Below are positions 1 to 7,200 of a stretch of 52,487 nucleotides of DNA, one piece after another. The DNA lies in NCBI GenBank assembly GCA_030684815.1, contig JAUXXQ010000211.1, positions 1-52,487 of the forward strand. Direction: 5' to 3'. Below the pieces are notes generated by a model that ran no database searches, had not been told where the DNA came from, and saw only the letters and a program-made list of their open reading frames with translations. The DNA comes from Methylobacter sp. GTDB taxonomy: Bacteria; Pseudomonadota; Gammaproteobacteria; Methylococcales; Methylomonadaceae. Position 1 is the stretch's first letter, and each line of letters opens with the position of its first letter. Made by a program: the position numbers and the translations under genes.

Positions 1-201
1 GTCAACGAAGCATACAGTACCCAAGCTTGTTCGTGTTGCGGGAGCATTTCCGCCAACAGTCCGAAAGGTAGGGCAGGACTTGGAATAAGAGAATGGGGGT
101 GTCCTGACTGTGGGACAAGGCATGATAGAGATATTAACGCCGCCAAAAACATTCTCCGATTGGGGCATCAATCGCTAGCTGTAGGAATCCCCGTCCTTTA
201 G
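1..201 (+). CDS. tnpB: TnpB-type transposon-encoded nuclease, C-terminal fragment
   Basis: The frame is open from the window edge and encodes about 66 residues, so the 5' part lies outside. It shows a four-cysteine zinc ribbon (ACSCCG, then GCPDCG) followed by [12 protein letters not shown], which carries the last RuvC aspartate of TnpB/OrfB proteins of the IS200/IS605 and IS1341 groups. TnpB is an RNA-guided endonuclease encoded inside these elements. The stop codon sits inside a hairpin typical of the element's right end, as is usual for this family. The gene points toward, and the element interrupts, the M48 protease gene on the other strand. The family call is firm; whether the full gene is intact cannot be seen. 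Confidence 0.9.
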   Translation, partial: VNEAYSTQACSCCGSISANSPKGRAGLGIREWGCPDCGTRHDRDINAAKNILRLGHQSLAVGIPVL

Positions 202-921
202 GGCGGGGAGGATGTCAAGTAAGGCCATGATTAAGCCTTCAGGGTCGCTGGTCAATAACACGGCCTGATGATCGGCATCAAATTCCCTTAGCCGCGATAA
301 TGAAAGTTGCAGAAAGCTGATTAGGGTTGGCGCCACGATGAGGATGCCTAAAGCAAACCAGGAGATTGTCACCAAGCCTAAAAAATACAATGGCAAGTTG
401 ATAAAGGTCAACAGAAAACCGGTTAAAGATAAGGTTCTGGTGATACGGCTAATAAGGTCGGCATAAGTCATTACGCGCACGTCATTATGCTGGATGTGGC
501 TGATTTCATGTCCCAGTACCGCAATAAGCTCACGAATGTTCAAGCTATTTAGCAGTGCGTCGCTTAGGCCGATTGCCGAATTTGCCGAGGTGCCAACAGA
601 GAAAGCGTTCATCAGTTGGTTGGGCAAATAATAAATTGCGGGCAGGGCGGGTAAGTCGGCGCGGGCACTCAGTTCCCGAACTATTTGGTAAAGGTCGGGG
701 GCATTATTTGCCGATAGCAATTTGCCCTCATACAGCGAGAAAATTAAAGATGGCGGGATGTTAGGGCTAATGGCCAGCACTAAAACCGCTAAAAATGCCG
801 CCCATAAAATGCCTTCAACGCCGGCCAACACAAAACCGACCAAAGCAAAAATAGCCCCCATGCACAGGAACAGCGTTAACGTATGCAGGACGTTTTTTAG
901 CTTGCGGTTGAATACCGTCAT
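175..921 (-). CDS. M48-family zinc metalloprotease (HtpX-like), 3' end cut off by the TnpB element
   Basis: This is a membrane-bound M48 peptidase. The zinc motif HEISH is at residues 138-142 and the third zinc ligand lies in REFDAD (E213). Hydrophobic segments near residues 12-55 and 165-205 fit the HtpX/Oma1-type topology. HtpX-like proteases degrade misfolded membrane proteins. The native frame runs to about residue 234; the last residues (about [11 protein letters not shown]) are read from the inserted element, so the original C-terminus is missing. The ATG overlaps the stop of the upstream MlaC-like gene (TAATG), which indicates translational coupling. The catalytic residues are intact, so partial function is possible, but the gene should be treated as disrupted. 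Confidence 0.8.
   Translation of the reverse strand: MTVFNRKLKNVLHTLTLFLCMGAIFALVGFVLAGVEGILWAAFLAVLVLAISPNIPPSLIFSLYEGKLLSANNAPDLYQIVRELSARADLPALPAIYYLPNQLMNAFSVGTSANSAIGLSDALLNSLNIRELIAVLGHEISHIQHNDVRVMTYADLISRITRTLSLTGFLLTFINLPLYFLGLVTISWFALGILIVAPTLISFLQLSLSRLREFDADHQAVLLTSDPEGLIMALLDILPALKDGDSYS
189..220 (+). mobile_element. Right end of the TnpB element, with terminal hairpin
   Basis: An 8-bp stem (189-196 with 201-208, one G-T pair, loop TTTA) overlaps the tnpB stop codon and is followed by GAGGATGTCAA. This matches the right-end structure of IS200/IS605/IS1341-type elements, which have subterminal hairpins instead of inverted repeats. In these elements the same region forms the 3' part of the omega-RNA, and the bases just beyond the end act as its guide. 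The outer boundary, near 218, is inferred from where the M48 protein sequence stops making sense; an empty site is needed to fix it. Confidence 0.7.
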
Positions 922-1565
922 TAGGAACCTTGGCCTGACAGCGCTTCGGCATTCCGTTGCGCCAATTCATCAATGACGATGCTTAACGCACCTTTTTTTT
1001 GAATTTGATCGTTAAAAGTTGTGCGGTAATTGGTCACTAGGCTGACGCCTTCAATTATAATGTCATAGACTTTCCATTCCCCCCGCTGTAACAGCATCCG
1101 GTAACTGACATCAACTGCTTGGCGGCCGGGCTGGAGAATGTCTGTCCTAACTATGATTCTTGTGGCTGCATTGGGCATTTGCAGGGGTCTAAAACGCATT
1201 GACCAATCAGTGTATTCGACAAATGCCCTAGAGTAGGTTCTGACTAATAGTGTTTTAAATTCCTGTTTAAAACGCTGCTGTTCTTGGGGGGTTGCTGTTC
1301 TCCAGTGCCTCCCTAACACTAACTGGGCAATTTGATTAAAGTCGGTATGCGGGTCAATAACGCCATCAACGAACTGTACAACGTGTGCAAAATTCCTGGT
1401 AAAGGATTTGTCCTTCATTTTTTGCTGTAACTGCGAGGAAACATTGTGTATGGCTTGCTGGGGGGGCAGTAAATTTTCCGCTATTGCTGTGGCTGCCGGT
1501 GTCAAGCCCAGTAATATCAAAGAAAACAAAATCCATCGTGCTGTGCATTGAGTTTGATTGCGCAT
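921..1565 (-). CDS. MlaC/Ttg2D-family periplasmic phospholipid-binding protein
   Basis: This 214-residue protein has a clear signal peptide (hydrophobic core about 11-27, ending at TAIAE) followed by the MlaC fold. Recognisable landmarks are the FVDGVIDPHTDFNQIAQ region, the LGRHWRTATPQEQQRF block and the EWKVYDIIIEGVSLV block. MlaC carries phospholipid between the outer-membrane MlaA complex and the inner-membrane MlaFEDB transporter. None of the other mla genes is next to it, so this is an orphan or second copy. It overlaps and probably is co-transcribed with the M48 protease gene. The family is sure; the exact transport partner is not. Confidence 0.85.
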   Translation of the reverse strand: MRNQTQCTARWILFSLILLGLTPAATAIAENLLPPQQAIHNVSSQLQQKMKDKSFTRNFAHVVQFVDGVIDPHTDFNQIAQLVLGRHWRTATPQEQQRFKQEFKTLLVRTYSRAFVEYTDWSMRFRPLQMPNAATRIIVRTDILQPGRQAVDVSYRMLLQRGEWKVYDIIIEGVSLVTNYRTTFNDQIQKKGALSIVIDELAQRNAEALSGQGS

Positions 1566-1775
1566 AGGGTTATCTCCGGTCTGTCATTGAGGTGGCCTTT
1601 AATATATATTTTAAACGCCCAGGTTTTCGGTTTTTGCAATCAGTATCAGCTATTCCGCGCCAAAAAAACTGAAAGCTTTATCTTTCACAACCTGGAAGGT
1701 CTGTAGTTCGGCATTTTTTTCGCCGAACATAAGCCGAAAACTTAACCGTTCAAACTATACAAGGCCTATCCTACA
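1566..1775. other. Gene-free stretch upstream of the MlaC-like gene
   Basis: Together with the decayed ORF beyond it, this makes a gap of about 450 bases. I see no convincing ORF, RNA gene or strong hairpin here. It should hold the promoter for the leftward mlaC-like/M48 pair, but I could not pick a convincing -35/-10 pair. Confidence 0.5.
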
Positions 1776-2014
1776 TTAAGTAAGCCGCTCAAAGAATAAA
1801 ACATCATCGTTTTGCCTGTCACTGCGTTTAATCAGAAAGGCATTGAACTCTGCTGCCTCCGTGCTGTTGTTTCGCCTAAACCTTTGACGTTGTGGTCAAT
1901 AATAGCCATTCTGCCAACACCTCTCTGGCTTCGGGTAAGACACGGCTGACGTGCTGTCGATACGCGCCGATAAAATGCGGTGGCCTGGATGATGGATGGC
2001 AATGCGGCTATCAT
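1776..2014 (-). pseudogene. Possible decayed ORF downstream of the nucleotidyltransferase gene
   Basis: Right after the stop of the nucleotidyltransferase gene, two reading frames in succession give protein-like sequence on the minus strand. The first contains AYRQHVSRVLPEAREVLAEW and then meets a stop; shifted by one base, the second contains STEAAEFNAFLIKRSDRQND and ends at a stop at 1776. A separate 60-codon ORF with ATG at 2014 overlaps both but has less natural composition. The simplest reading is a C-terminal gene remnant with a frameshift. I do not recognise the family, and chance cannot be excluded. Confidence 0.3.
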
Positions 2015-2940
2015 TAACCGATCACTTTAATATATTCGCCGTGCGCTTCGCGGCTGGAGCCGACCACGATACGTTTATCGCCGCGTGCCGATTGTTCCAG
2101 TACGCCCGCGACTTCCACGGTTTCGCCGTTAACGGCTTGCCCGGTGTAAGTGGCGGTAAAGCTGACGATGGCGTCGATGTCATCGTGATCTATTTTAAAT
2201 TCTGCCGGATAATCAAAGCTATAGGTGTCGTCGGTAATGCGGCATTGCAGTACAATCGCGCCGCATTTTTGATAATTGACCGTGTTTTCGCTGGCGGCAT
2301 GGTCAATAAAACTCAAGTCGAATTTACGCCCGTTAATTATGGCTTTGTTGCCTTTGCGCCGTTCATGGCGGGCATAATCGGCAAAACTCAAGGCGCAGGA
2401 ACGGCGCTGGTAAGATTGTTGCCAATCTTCATGAGTCAAATCCTGCAACAGTCCTTGCGCGATCAGTTGTTGGGTCAGTGTGCGGCATTGGTGGAAAACA
2501 GCGCGGTTGTAACAGACCAGGTCAAGGTCAGAATGTTGATTTTGCACGCCAATCAACACTGAGCCTGTCACCCCGATGTGCGCCAAATCCAGCCCGTGTT
2601 GCTGGAATAATGCGCATAACCGGAACAGGTCGCGCTCGACCTCATCATGCCGCTTTGTCTGCATTAGCTGCTGCAACCGCTGTTTAGGTTGATGGTGCTT
2701 AATGATTTTATCGGTGGCGACTGCGTGTAACTGTGCATCTAACACCGGGGAATAATGCAGGTAATCGGGGTGCTGTTGTTGCAAAAGCGCATTGGCTTGT
2801 TCCGTGGTCACTTTTTTCCAGCCGGAAGGCTCCTGCACGTAGCGTAAAAAACACAGCGCTTTGTTAGCTTCCAGACCTGGGGCGACCAAGGCAAAGATAA
2901 GCCCCTCAGCGGTTTCAATAAAATCTTTGGCAAAAAACAT
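2014..2940 (-). CDS. Predicted nucleotidyltransferase (Pol beta-like fold)
   Basis: This 308-residue protein has a nucleotidyltransferase signature in the middle: TGSVLIG (G126-S127) followed by HSDLDLV with metal-binding aspartates D138 and D140. The region before it (about 1-115) has no motif I can name; the region after it contains further conserved-looking basic segments (YARHERRKGNKAIINGRKFD). The domain plan resembles the predicted nucleotidyltransferases best known from archaea. The substrate is unknown. It is transcribed away from the HAD phosphatase gene. Its stop shares bases with the ATG of the small ORF discussed as a remnant. Confidence 0.65.
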   Translation of the reverse strand: MFFAKDFIETAEGLIFALVAPGLEANKALCFLRYVQEPSGWKKVTTEQANALLQQQHPDYLHYSPVLDAQLHAVATDKIIKHHQPKQRLQQLMQTKRHDEVERDLFRLCALFQQHGLDLAHIGVTGSVLIGVQNQHSDLDLVCYNRAVFHQCRTLTQQLIAQGLLQDLTHEDWQQSYQRRSCALSFADYARHERRKGNKAIINGRKFDLSFIDHAASENTVNYQKCGAIVLQCRITDDTYSFDYPAEFKIDHDDIDAIVSFTATYTGQAVNGETVEVAGVLEQSARGDKRIVVGSSREAHGEYIKVIG

Positions 2941-3081
2941 GATGTGACTGTTAAGGTGAGGGGTGAAAAGTTTTCGGTGCTGGCGATTTTTAATTTTGAG
3001 GCTTTATCTGTGCTAAATAGTAACGTATTTTTCCGTCATTCGTCAGGGTAACCCTGTTGTTGCCTGATTCCTGTCATTGTT

Positions 3082-3753
3082 ATGGTTTTTTTAATGCTTA
3101 AATTGGCTGATTTTTCTGCGGTTATTTTCGATATGGACGGCTTGGTTTTGGATACCGAAAGCACTTACTGCATTGCCTGGCAGCAGGCGGCCAGTGCTAT
3201 GGGGTATGATTTTTCCGATGATTTCTGCCTGTCGCTGTCAGGTTTGCATTATCAGGATATAGAGCTGAAACTGCTGGATGCTTGCGGGGGAGAATTCGAC
3301 CTGCAAACCTTTAACCGGCTAAGCGGCGAGTGTTGGCGCGACTATGTCAAATGCAACGGCATAAAAATCAAACACGGTTTTACCGGCCTACTGGATTTGT
3401 TAGTCCGGCAAAATATGCCTTACTGTCTGGCGACCAACAGCCGGACGGTCAATGCGTTGGAATGCCTTGAACTGGCGGGGATTAACGGGGTTTTTTCAGT
3501 CATCGTCACCCGCGATCATGTTCAACACGGCAAACCGGAGCCGGATGTTTTTTTACACGCGGCAACATTGCTGCAGGTGGATATTAAGCGCTGTTTGGTG
3601 CTTGAAGATTCCCATGCCGGTATCGTGGCGGCTGCCAGGGCGGGAGCGGTGTCGGTGTTTATACCGTCGACAGCGCAGGTCGATCCGTTGGCTGTTGAAT
3701 TGTGCGATCTGATGGTTGGCGATTTGGCGCAATTGACCGATGTTATAGCCTGA
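3082..3753 (+). CDS. HAD-superfamily phosphatase (beta-phosphoglucomutase/CbbY-like)
   Basis: This 223-residue protein has all the HAD motifs: DMDGLVLDTE (nucleophile D17, acid D19), CLATNS as motif II, the lysine in HGKPEPD, and LEDSHAG for metal binding. The insert between motifs I and II is a helical subfamily I cap, so the substrate is likely a small phosphorylated sugar or similar metabolite. An in-frame ATG at 3094 is an alternative start; neither has a strong ribosome binding site. It lies just upstream of the fumarase gene with about 75 bases between them. The class is firm and the substrate cannot be told. Confidence 0.85.
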   Translation: MVFLMLKLADFSAVIFDMDGLVLDTESTYCIAWQQAASAMGYDFSDDFCLSLSGLHYQDIELKLLDACGGEFDLQTFNRLSGECWRDYVKCNGIKIKHGFTGLLDLLVRQNMPYCLATNSRTVNALECLELAGINGVFSVIVTRDHVQHGKPEPDVFLHAATLLQVDIKRCLVLEDSHAGIVAAARAGAVSVFIPSTAQVDPLAVELCDLMVGDLAQLTDVIA

Positions 3754-3829
3754 GCAATTAAATGTTTGGCCGCTGATTAGCGATATAATCGGCGCCCTAT
3801 TAACTCAATCACATAGCCGGACACTGCCG

Positions 3830-5353
3830 ATGACTATCATTCGCCAAAACGACCTGATTCAAAGTATTGCCGATTCGCTGCAATATATTTCCTATTATCA
3901 TCCGCTGGATTTTATCGAGGCCATGCATGCCGCTTATCAAAAGGAAGAAAATCCGGCGGCTAAGGATGCTATTGCGCAAATCCTGATTAATTCGCGGATG
4001 TGCGCCGAAGGGCATCGCCCGATTTGTCAGGATACCGGCATTGTCACGGTGTTTTTAAAGGTCGGCATGAAGGTGCAATGGGACGCCGATATGAGTCTCG
4101 CGGATATGATCAACGAGGGGGTGCGCCGCGCTTATCTGAATCCTGATAATGTGCTGCGCGCCTCGATACTGGCCGATCCTGCAGGTAAACGCATCAACAC
4201 TAAAGACAACACCCCGGCGGTGATACATACAGAAATCGTGCCCGGCGACACGCTGGACATCGAGATAGCCGCCAAAGGCGGCGGTTCTGAAGCCAAGGCC
4301 AAGTTTGCCATGCTCAACCCGTCCGATAGCATTGTCGATTGGGTGCTGAAAACGGTGCCTACGATGGGCGCGGGCTGGTGTCCGCCGGGCATTTTGGGCA
4401 TAGGCATCGGCGGCACGGCGGAAAAGGCCATGATTCTGGCGAAACAGGCATGTATGGGTTCGATAGATATTCAGGAGTTGATTGCACGCGGCCCTGGCAA
4501 TGCGCTGGAAGAATTGCGCTTGGAGCTGTACGACAAAGTTAATGCTCTGGGCATTGGTGCGCAAGGTTTGGGTGGTCTGACCACGGTGCTGGATATTAAA
4601 ATCCTGGATTATCCGACCCATGCGGCCAACAAGCCGGTGGCGATTATTCCCAATTGCGCCGCGACCCGGCATGTGCATTTTGTGCTGGACGGCAGCGGTG
4701 CCGCCGAATTTAAGCCGCCGCGTCTGGACGATTGGCCGGAAATCACCTGGAATACCGGCGCGACGGCGCGCAGGGTCAATCTGGATACGCTGACGCAACA
4801 GGATTTGGCCGACTGGAAAACGGGCGAAACTTTATTGCTGAGCGGCACCTTGCTGACCGGCCGCGATGCCGCGCATAAACGCATGGCTGAGATTCTCGGA
4901 CGCGGCGAAGCCCTGCCGGTTGATTTCACCAATAAATTCATTTATTACGTCGGCCCGGTTGACCCGGTGCGCGATGAAGTGGTCGGCCCGGCCGGTCCTA
5001 CCACCGCAACACGGATGGATAAGTTCACCGAAGTGATGCTGGATAAAACCGGCTTGCTGGGCATGATAGGTAAAGCCGAGCGGGGGGAGGAAGGTCTTGC
5101 TGCGATTAAAAAGCATCAAGCGGTGTATTTGATGGCGGTTGGTGGCGCGGCTTATCTGGTGTCCAAGGCTATCCGCAAGGCGCGCATTGTTGCGTTTGAA
5201 GATTTGGGCATGGAAGCGATACACGAGTTTGTGGTTGAGGATATGCCGGTGACGGTGGCCGTTGATACGCAGTGCGTTTCGGTACACCAAACCGCGCCCA
5301 GTATTTGGCAGGCCAAGATTGGCAAGATTCCGGTTGTGGTTGAGGGCAAATAG
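3830..5353 (+). CDS. fumA: Fumarate hydratase, class I (iron-sulfur type)
   Basis: This 507-residue protein joins the alpha and beta domains of class I fumarases. It hydrates fumarate to L-malate in the TCA cycle with an oxygen-sensitive [4Fe-4S] cluster. The three cluster cysteines are visible as C66 (RPICQDTG), C184 (AGWCPPG) and C276 (IPNCAATRH). The C-terminal beta domain includes GPAGPTTATRMD and the AIRKARIVAFEDLGMEAI region. It is somewhat shorter than E. coli FumA (548 residues). A TATAAT at 3784-3789 may be its -10 box, but no good -35 is at the right distance. The gene stands alone between a HAD phosphatase and hfq. Confidence 0.93.
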   Translation: MTIIRQNDLIQSIADSLQYISYYHPLDFIEAMHAAYQKEENPAAKDAIAQILINSRMCAEGHRPICQDTGIVTVFLKVGMKVQWDADMSLADMINEGVRRAYLNPDNVLRASILADPAGKRINTKDNTPAVIHTEIVPGDTLDIEIAAKGGGSEAKAKFAMLNPSDSIVDWVLKTVPTMGAGWCPPGILGIGIGGTAEKAMILAKQACMGSIDIQELIARGPGNALEELRLELYDKVNALGIGAQGLGGLTTVLDIKILDYPTHAANKPVAIIPNCAATRHVHFVLDGSGAAEFKPPRLDDWPEITWNTGATARRVNLDTLTQQDLADWKTGETLLLSGTLLTGRDAAHKRMAEILGRGEALPVDFTNKFIYYVGPVDPVRDEVVGPAGPTTATRMDKFTEVMLDKTGLLGMIGKAERGEEGLAAIKKHQAVYLMAVGGAAYLVSKAIRKARIVAFEDLGMEAIHEFVVEDMPVTVAVDTQCVSVHQTAPSIWQAKIGKIPVVVEGK

Positions 5354-5487
5354 CCGTAAAAATGACCGTGTCGGCAACGATAATTGCGCTTGAATTTATA
5401 AAAATGCCCCCCACTGTGTTGTGTGATGATTCAGTAAAATCAAGCAGTACACGGTTTTAACGAAAAAAACAGCCGTATTGATTTGTA

Positions 5488-5516
5488 TTGATATGTAATT
5501 GCAGTTATCTTAATCA
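5488..5516 (+). promoter_or_regulatory. Candidate sigma-70 promoter of hfq
   Basis: TTGATA (5488-5493) and TAATCA (5511-5516) are separated by exactly 17 bases, and the hfq start is about 29 bases farther on. The -10 box is only a moderate match, so this is a candidate. Confidence 0.35.
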
Positions 5517-5544
5517 ATAGTTTTAAATAATAAGGAGAAATAGG

Positions 5545-5784
5545 ATGTCAAAAGGTCAAAATTTACAGGACAATTTTTTAAATGCACTTAGAAAAGAGCA
5601 TACGCCCGTTTCTATTTTCCTGGTCAATGGCATAAAGCTGCAAGGCAAAGTCGATTCGTTCGATCAATACGTTGTGATGCTGAAAAACACCTCAAGTCAG
5701 ATGGTTTACAAACATGCCATATCGACCATCGTGCCGAGCAAAGCGGTAAAAATGCCGCATGAGTATGAGCAAACCGAAGAATAA
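5545..5784 (+). CDS. hfq: RNA chaperone Hfq
   Basis: This 79-residue protein is a complete Sm-like Hfq core. The Sm1 motif covers [19 protein letters not shown] and the Sm2 motif is [14 protein letters not shown] with the YKHA signature. Hfq forms a hexameric ring that pairs small RNAs with mRNAs. It lacks the long disordered tail of the E. coli protein (102 residues), ending soon after the Sm fold. A strong ribosome binding site (AAGGAGAAA) precedes the ATG. The order hfq-hflX is conserved, but here an intrinsic terminator separates them. Confidence 0.97.
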   Translation: MSKGQNLQDNFLNALRKEHTPVSIFLVNGIKLQGKVDSFDQYVVMLKNTSSQMVYKHAISTIVPSKAVKMPHEYEQTEE

Positions 5785-5792
5785 ATCTATTC

Positions 5793-5834
5793 AATAGAAC
5801 ACCGATTTAAGGCGAGTCCCGGTGTTCTATTTTT
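5793..5834 (+). terminator. Intrinsic terminator after hfq
   Basis: A perfect 12-bp stem (5793-5804 with 5820-5831) runs straight into a T run. It lies 9 bases after the hfq stop and before hflX, so it should reduce read-through into hflX. Confidence 0.85.
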
Positions 5835-5886
5835 CCCGCTGCCAAATCTTTCCTTCTTTTACAATCAATCTCTATGGGGTATTTAA

Positions 5887-7152
5887 TTGTTTGATCGTCC
5901 CGAATCGGGTGAACGGGCTGTTCTCGTTCATCTGGCACTCCGTTCCATGCAGGAAGATATTTTAGAATTAAAAGAGTTGGCCAAATCAGCTGGAACCGAT
6001 CCGGTCTACGTGCTGACAGGTAGCCGCAAAAAACCTGACGCCAAATTTTTTATCGGTAAAGGCAAGCTTGAAGAGCTTAAAGTCATTATCGAAACCTATG
6101 AAGCCGACATTGTCTTATTCAATCACCCGCTTTCACCCAGCCAGGAAAGGAATCTTGAAGGTTATTTAGGTGTCCGCGTGGTCGACAGGAACGGCCTGAT
6201 TCTGGATATTTTCGCCCAGCGCGCACAAACCTTTGAAGGCAAGTTACAGGTTGAACTGGCGCAATTGCAGCATTTGTCGACCCGGCTGGTGCGCGGCTGG
6301 ACGCATTTGGAGCGGCAAAAAGGCGGTATCGGCTTGCGCGGGCCGGGCGAAACTCAGCTGGAAACCGATCGGCGTTTATTGAGTTTACGTATCAAGCAGA
6401 TTCAGCAGCGCCTGGATAAAGTCGACAAACAGCGGCATCAAGGCCGCAGCAAACGAAAAAAAGCCGAAGTGCCGTCGGTGTCTTTGGTCGGCTATACCAA
6501 TGCCGGTAAATCAACCTTGTTTAATGCGCTGACCGGCGCCGATATTTACGTCGCCGATCAGTTGTTTGCGACCTTGGATCCGACTTTGCGCAGTTGTCCG
6601 TTGCCCAATAATAGCGAGGTTGTGCTGGCCGATACCGTGGGTTTTATTCGGCATTTGCCGCATGAGCTAGTGGCGGCGTTTAAATCCACCTTGCAGGAAG
6701 TCAGTGAAGCGGATTTGTTGCTGCATGTGATTGATGCCAGCAGCGATGACCGGGTCGAGACCATTTATCAGGTTAATCAGGTGCTTGAAGATATTGAGGC
6801 CAATGAAGTCAGGCAGCTTGAAGTGTTCAATAAAATCGACCTGTTGCCGGATATTCAGCCGAAAATTGAGCGCGATGATGTCGGTAATCCAACGCGGGTC
6901 TGGCTATCCGCCGAGACCGGCGTCGGTGTCGATTTGCTTTATCAGGCACTGTCGGAACTGTTTGCCAATACCAAAGTCAAAAGAATCTGTCATTTGCAGC
7001 CGGATCAAGGCGACATCAGAGCCAAATTATTTGCTTGCGCCAAAATCATCAGCGAGAAAACCGATGAATTTGGCGGCTGTGAATTGGTCGTCGAAATGGA
7101 CACCAAATATTTGGGCTTACTAAAATCGGTTGAGGTTTCGGATATCACCTAA
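5887..7152 (+). CDS. hflX: Ribosome-associated GTPase HflX
   Basis: This 421-residue protein begins with TTG; the N-terminus MFDRPESGERAVLVH lines up with other HflX proteins (E. coli MFDRYDAGEQAVLVH), which decides the start. The N-terminal HflX domain (about 1-190, with GPGETQLETDRR) is followed by the G domain: G1 GYTNAGKST (202-210), G3 DTVGFI, G4 NKID. HflX binds the 50S subunit and splits stalled or hibernating 70S ribosomes. The length equals that of close homologues (about 426). Confidence 0.96.
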   Translation: MFDRPESGERAVLVHLALRSMQEDILELKELAKSAGTDPVYVLTGSRKKPDAKFFIGKGKLEELKVIIETYEADIVLFNHPLSPSQERNLEGYLGVRVVDRNGLILDIFAQRAQTFEGKLQVELAQLQHLSTRLVRGWTHLERQKGGIGLRGPGETQLETDRRLLSLRIKQIQQRLDKVDKQRHQGRSKRKKAEVPSVSLVGYTNAGKSTLFNALTGADIYVADQLFATLDPTLRSCPLPNNSEVVLADTVGFIRHLPHELVAAFKSTLQEVSEADLLLHVIDASSDDRVETIYQVNQVLEDIEANEVRQLEVFNKIDLLPDIQPKIERDDVGNPTRVWLSAETGVGVDLLYQALSELFANTKVKRICHLQPDQGDIRAKLFACAKIISEKTDEFGGCELVVEMDTKYLGLLKSVEVSDIT

Positions 7153-7200
7153 TTTCCTCGCGTCGCTTATAATACCGCCCAATTTTAACCAATTTTCTCA

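Noticed and set aside
1996-2562. 188-codon plus-strand ORF opposite the nucleotidyltransferase
   Set aside because: The opposite strand holds the catalytic motifs; this frame has no recognisable family and no ribosome binding site.
4055-5377. Long minus-strand ORFs (247 and 181 codons) opposite the fumarase gene
   Set aside because: They lie wholly against a clear conserved gene; composition is that of an antisense frame and they show no domain.
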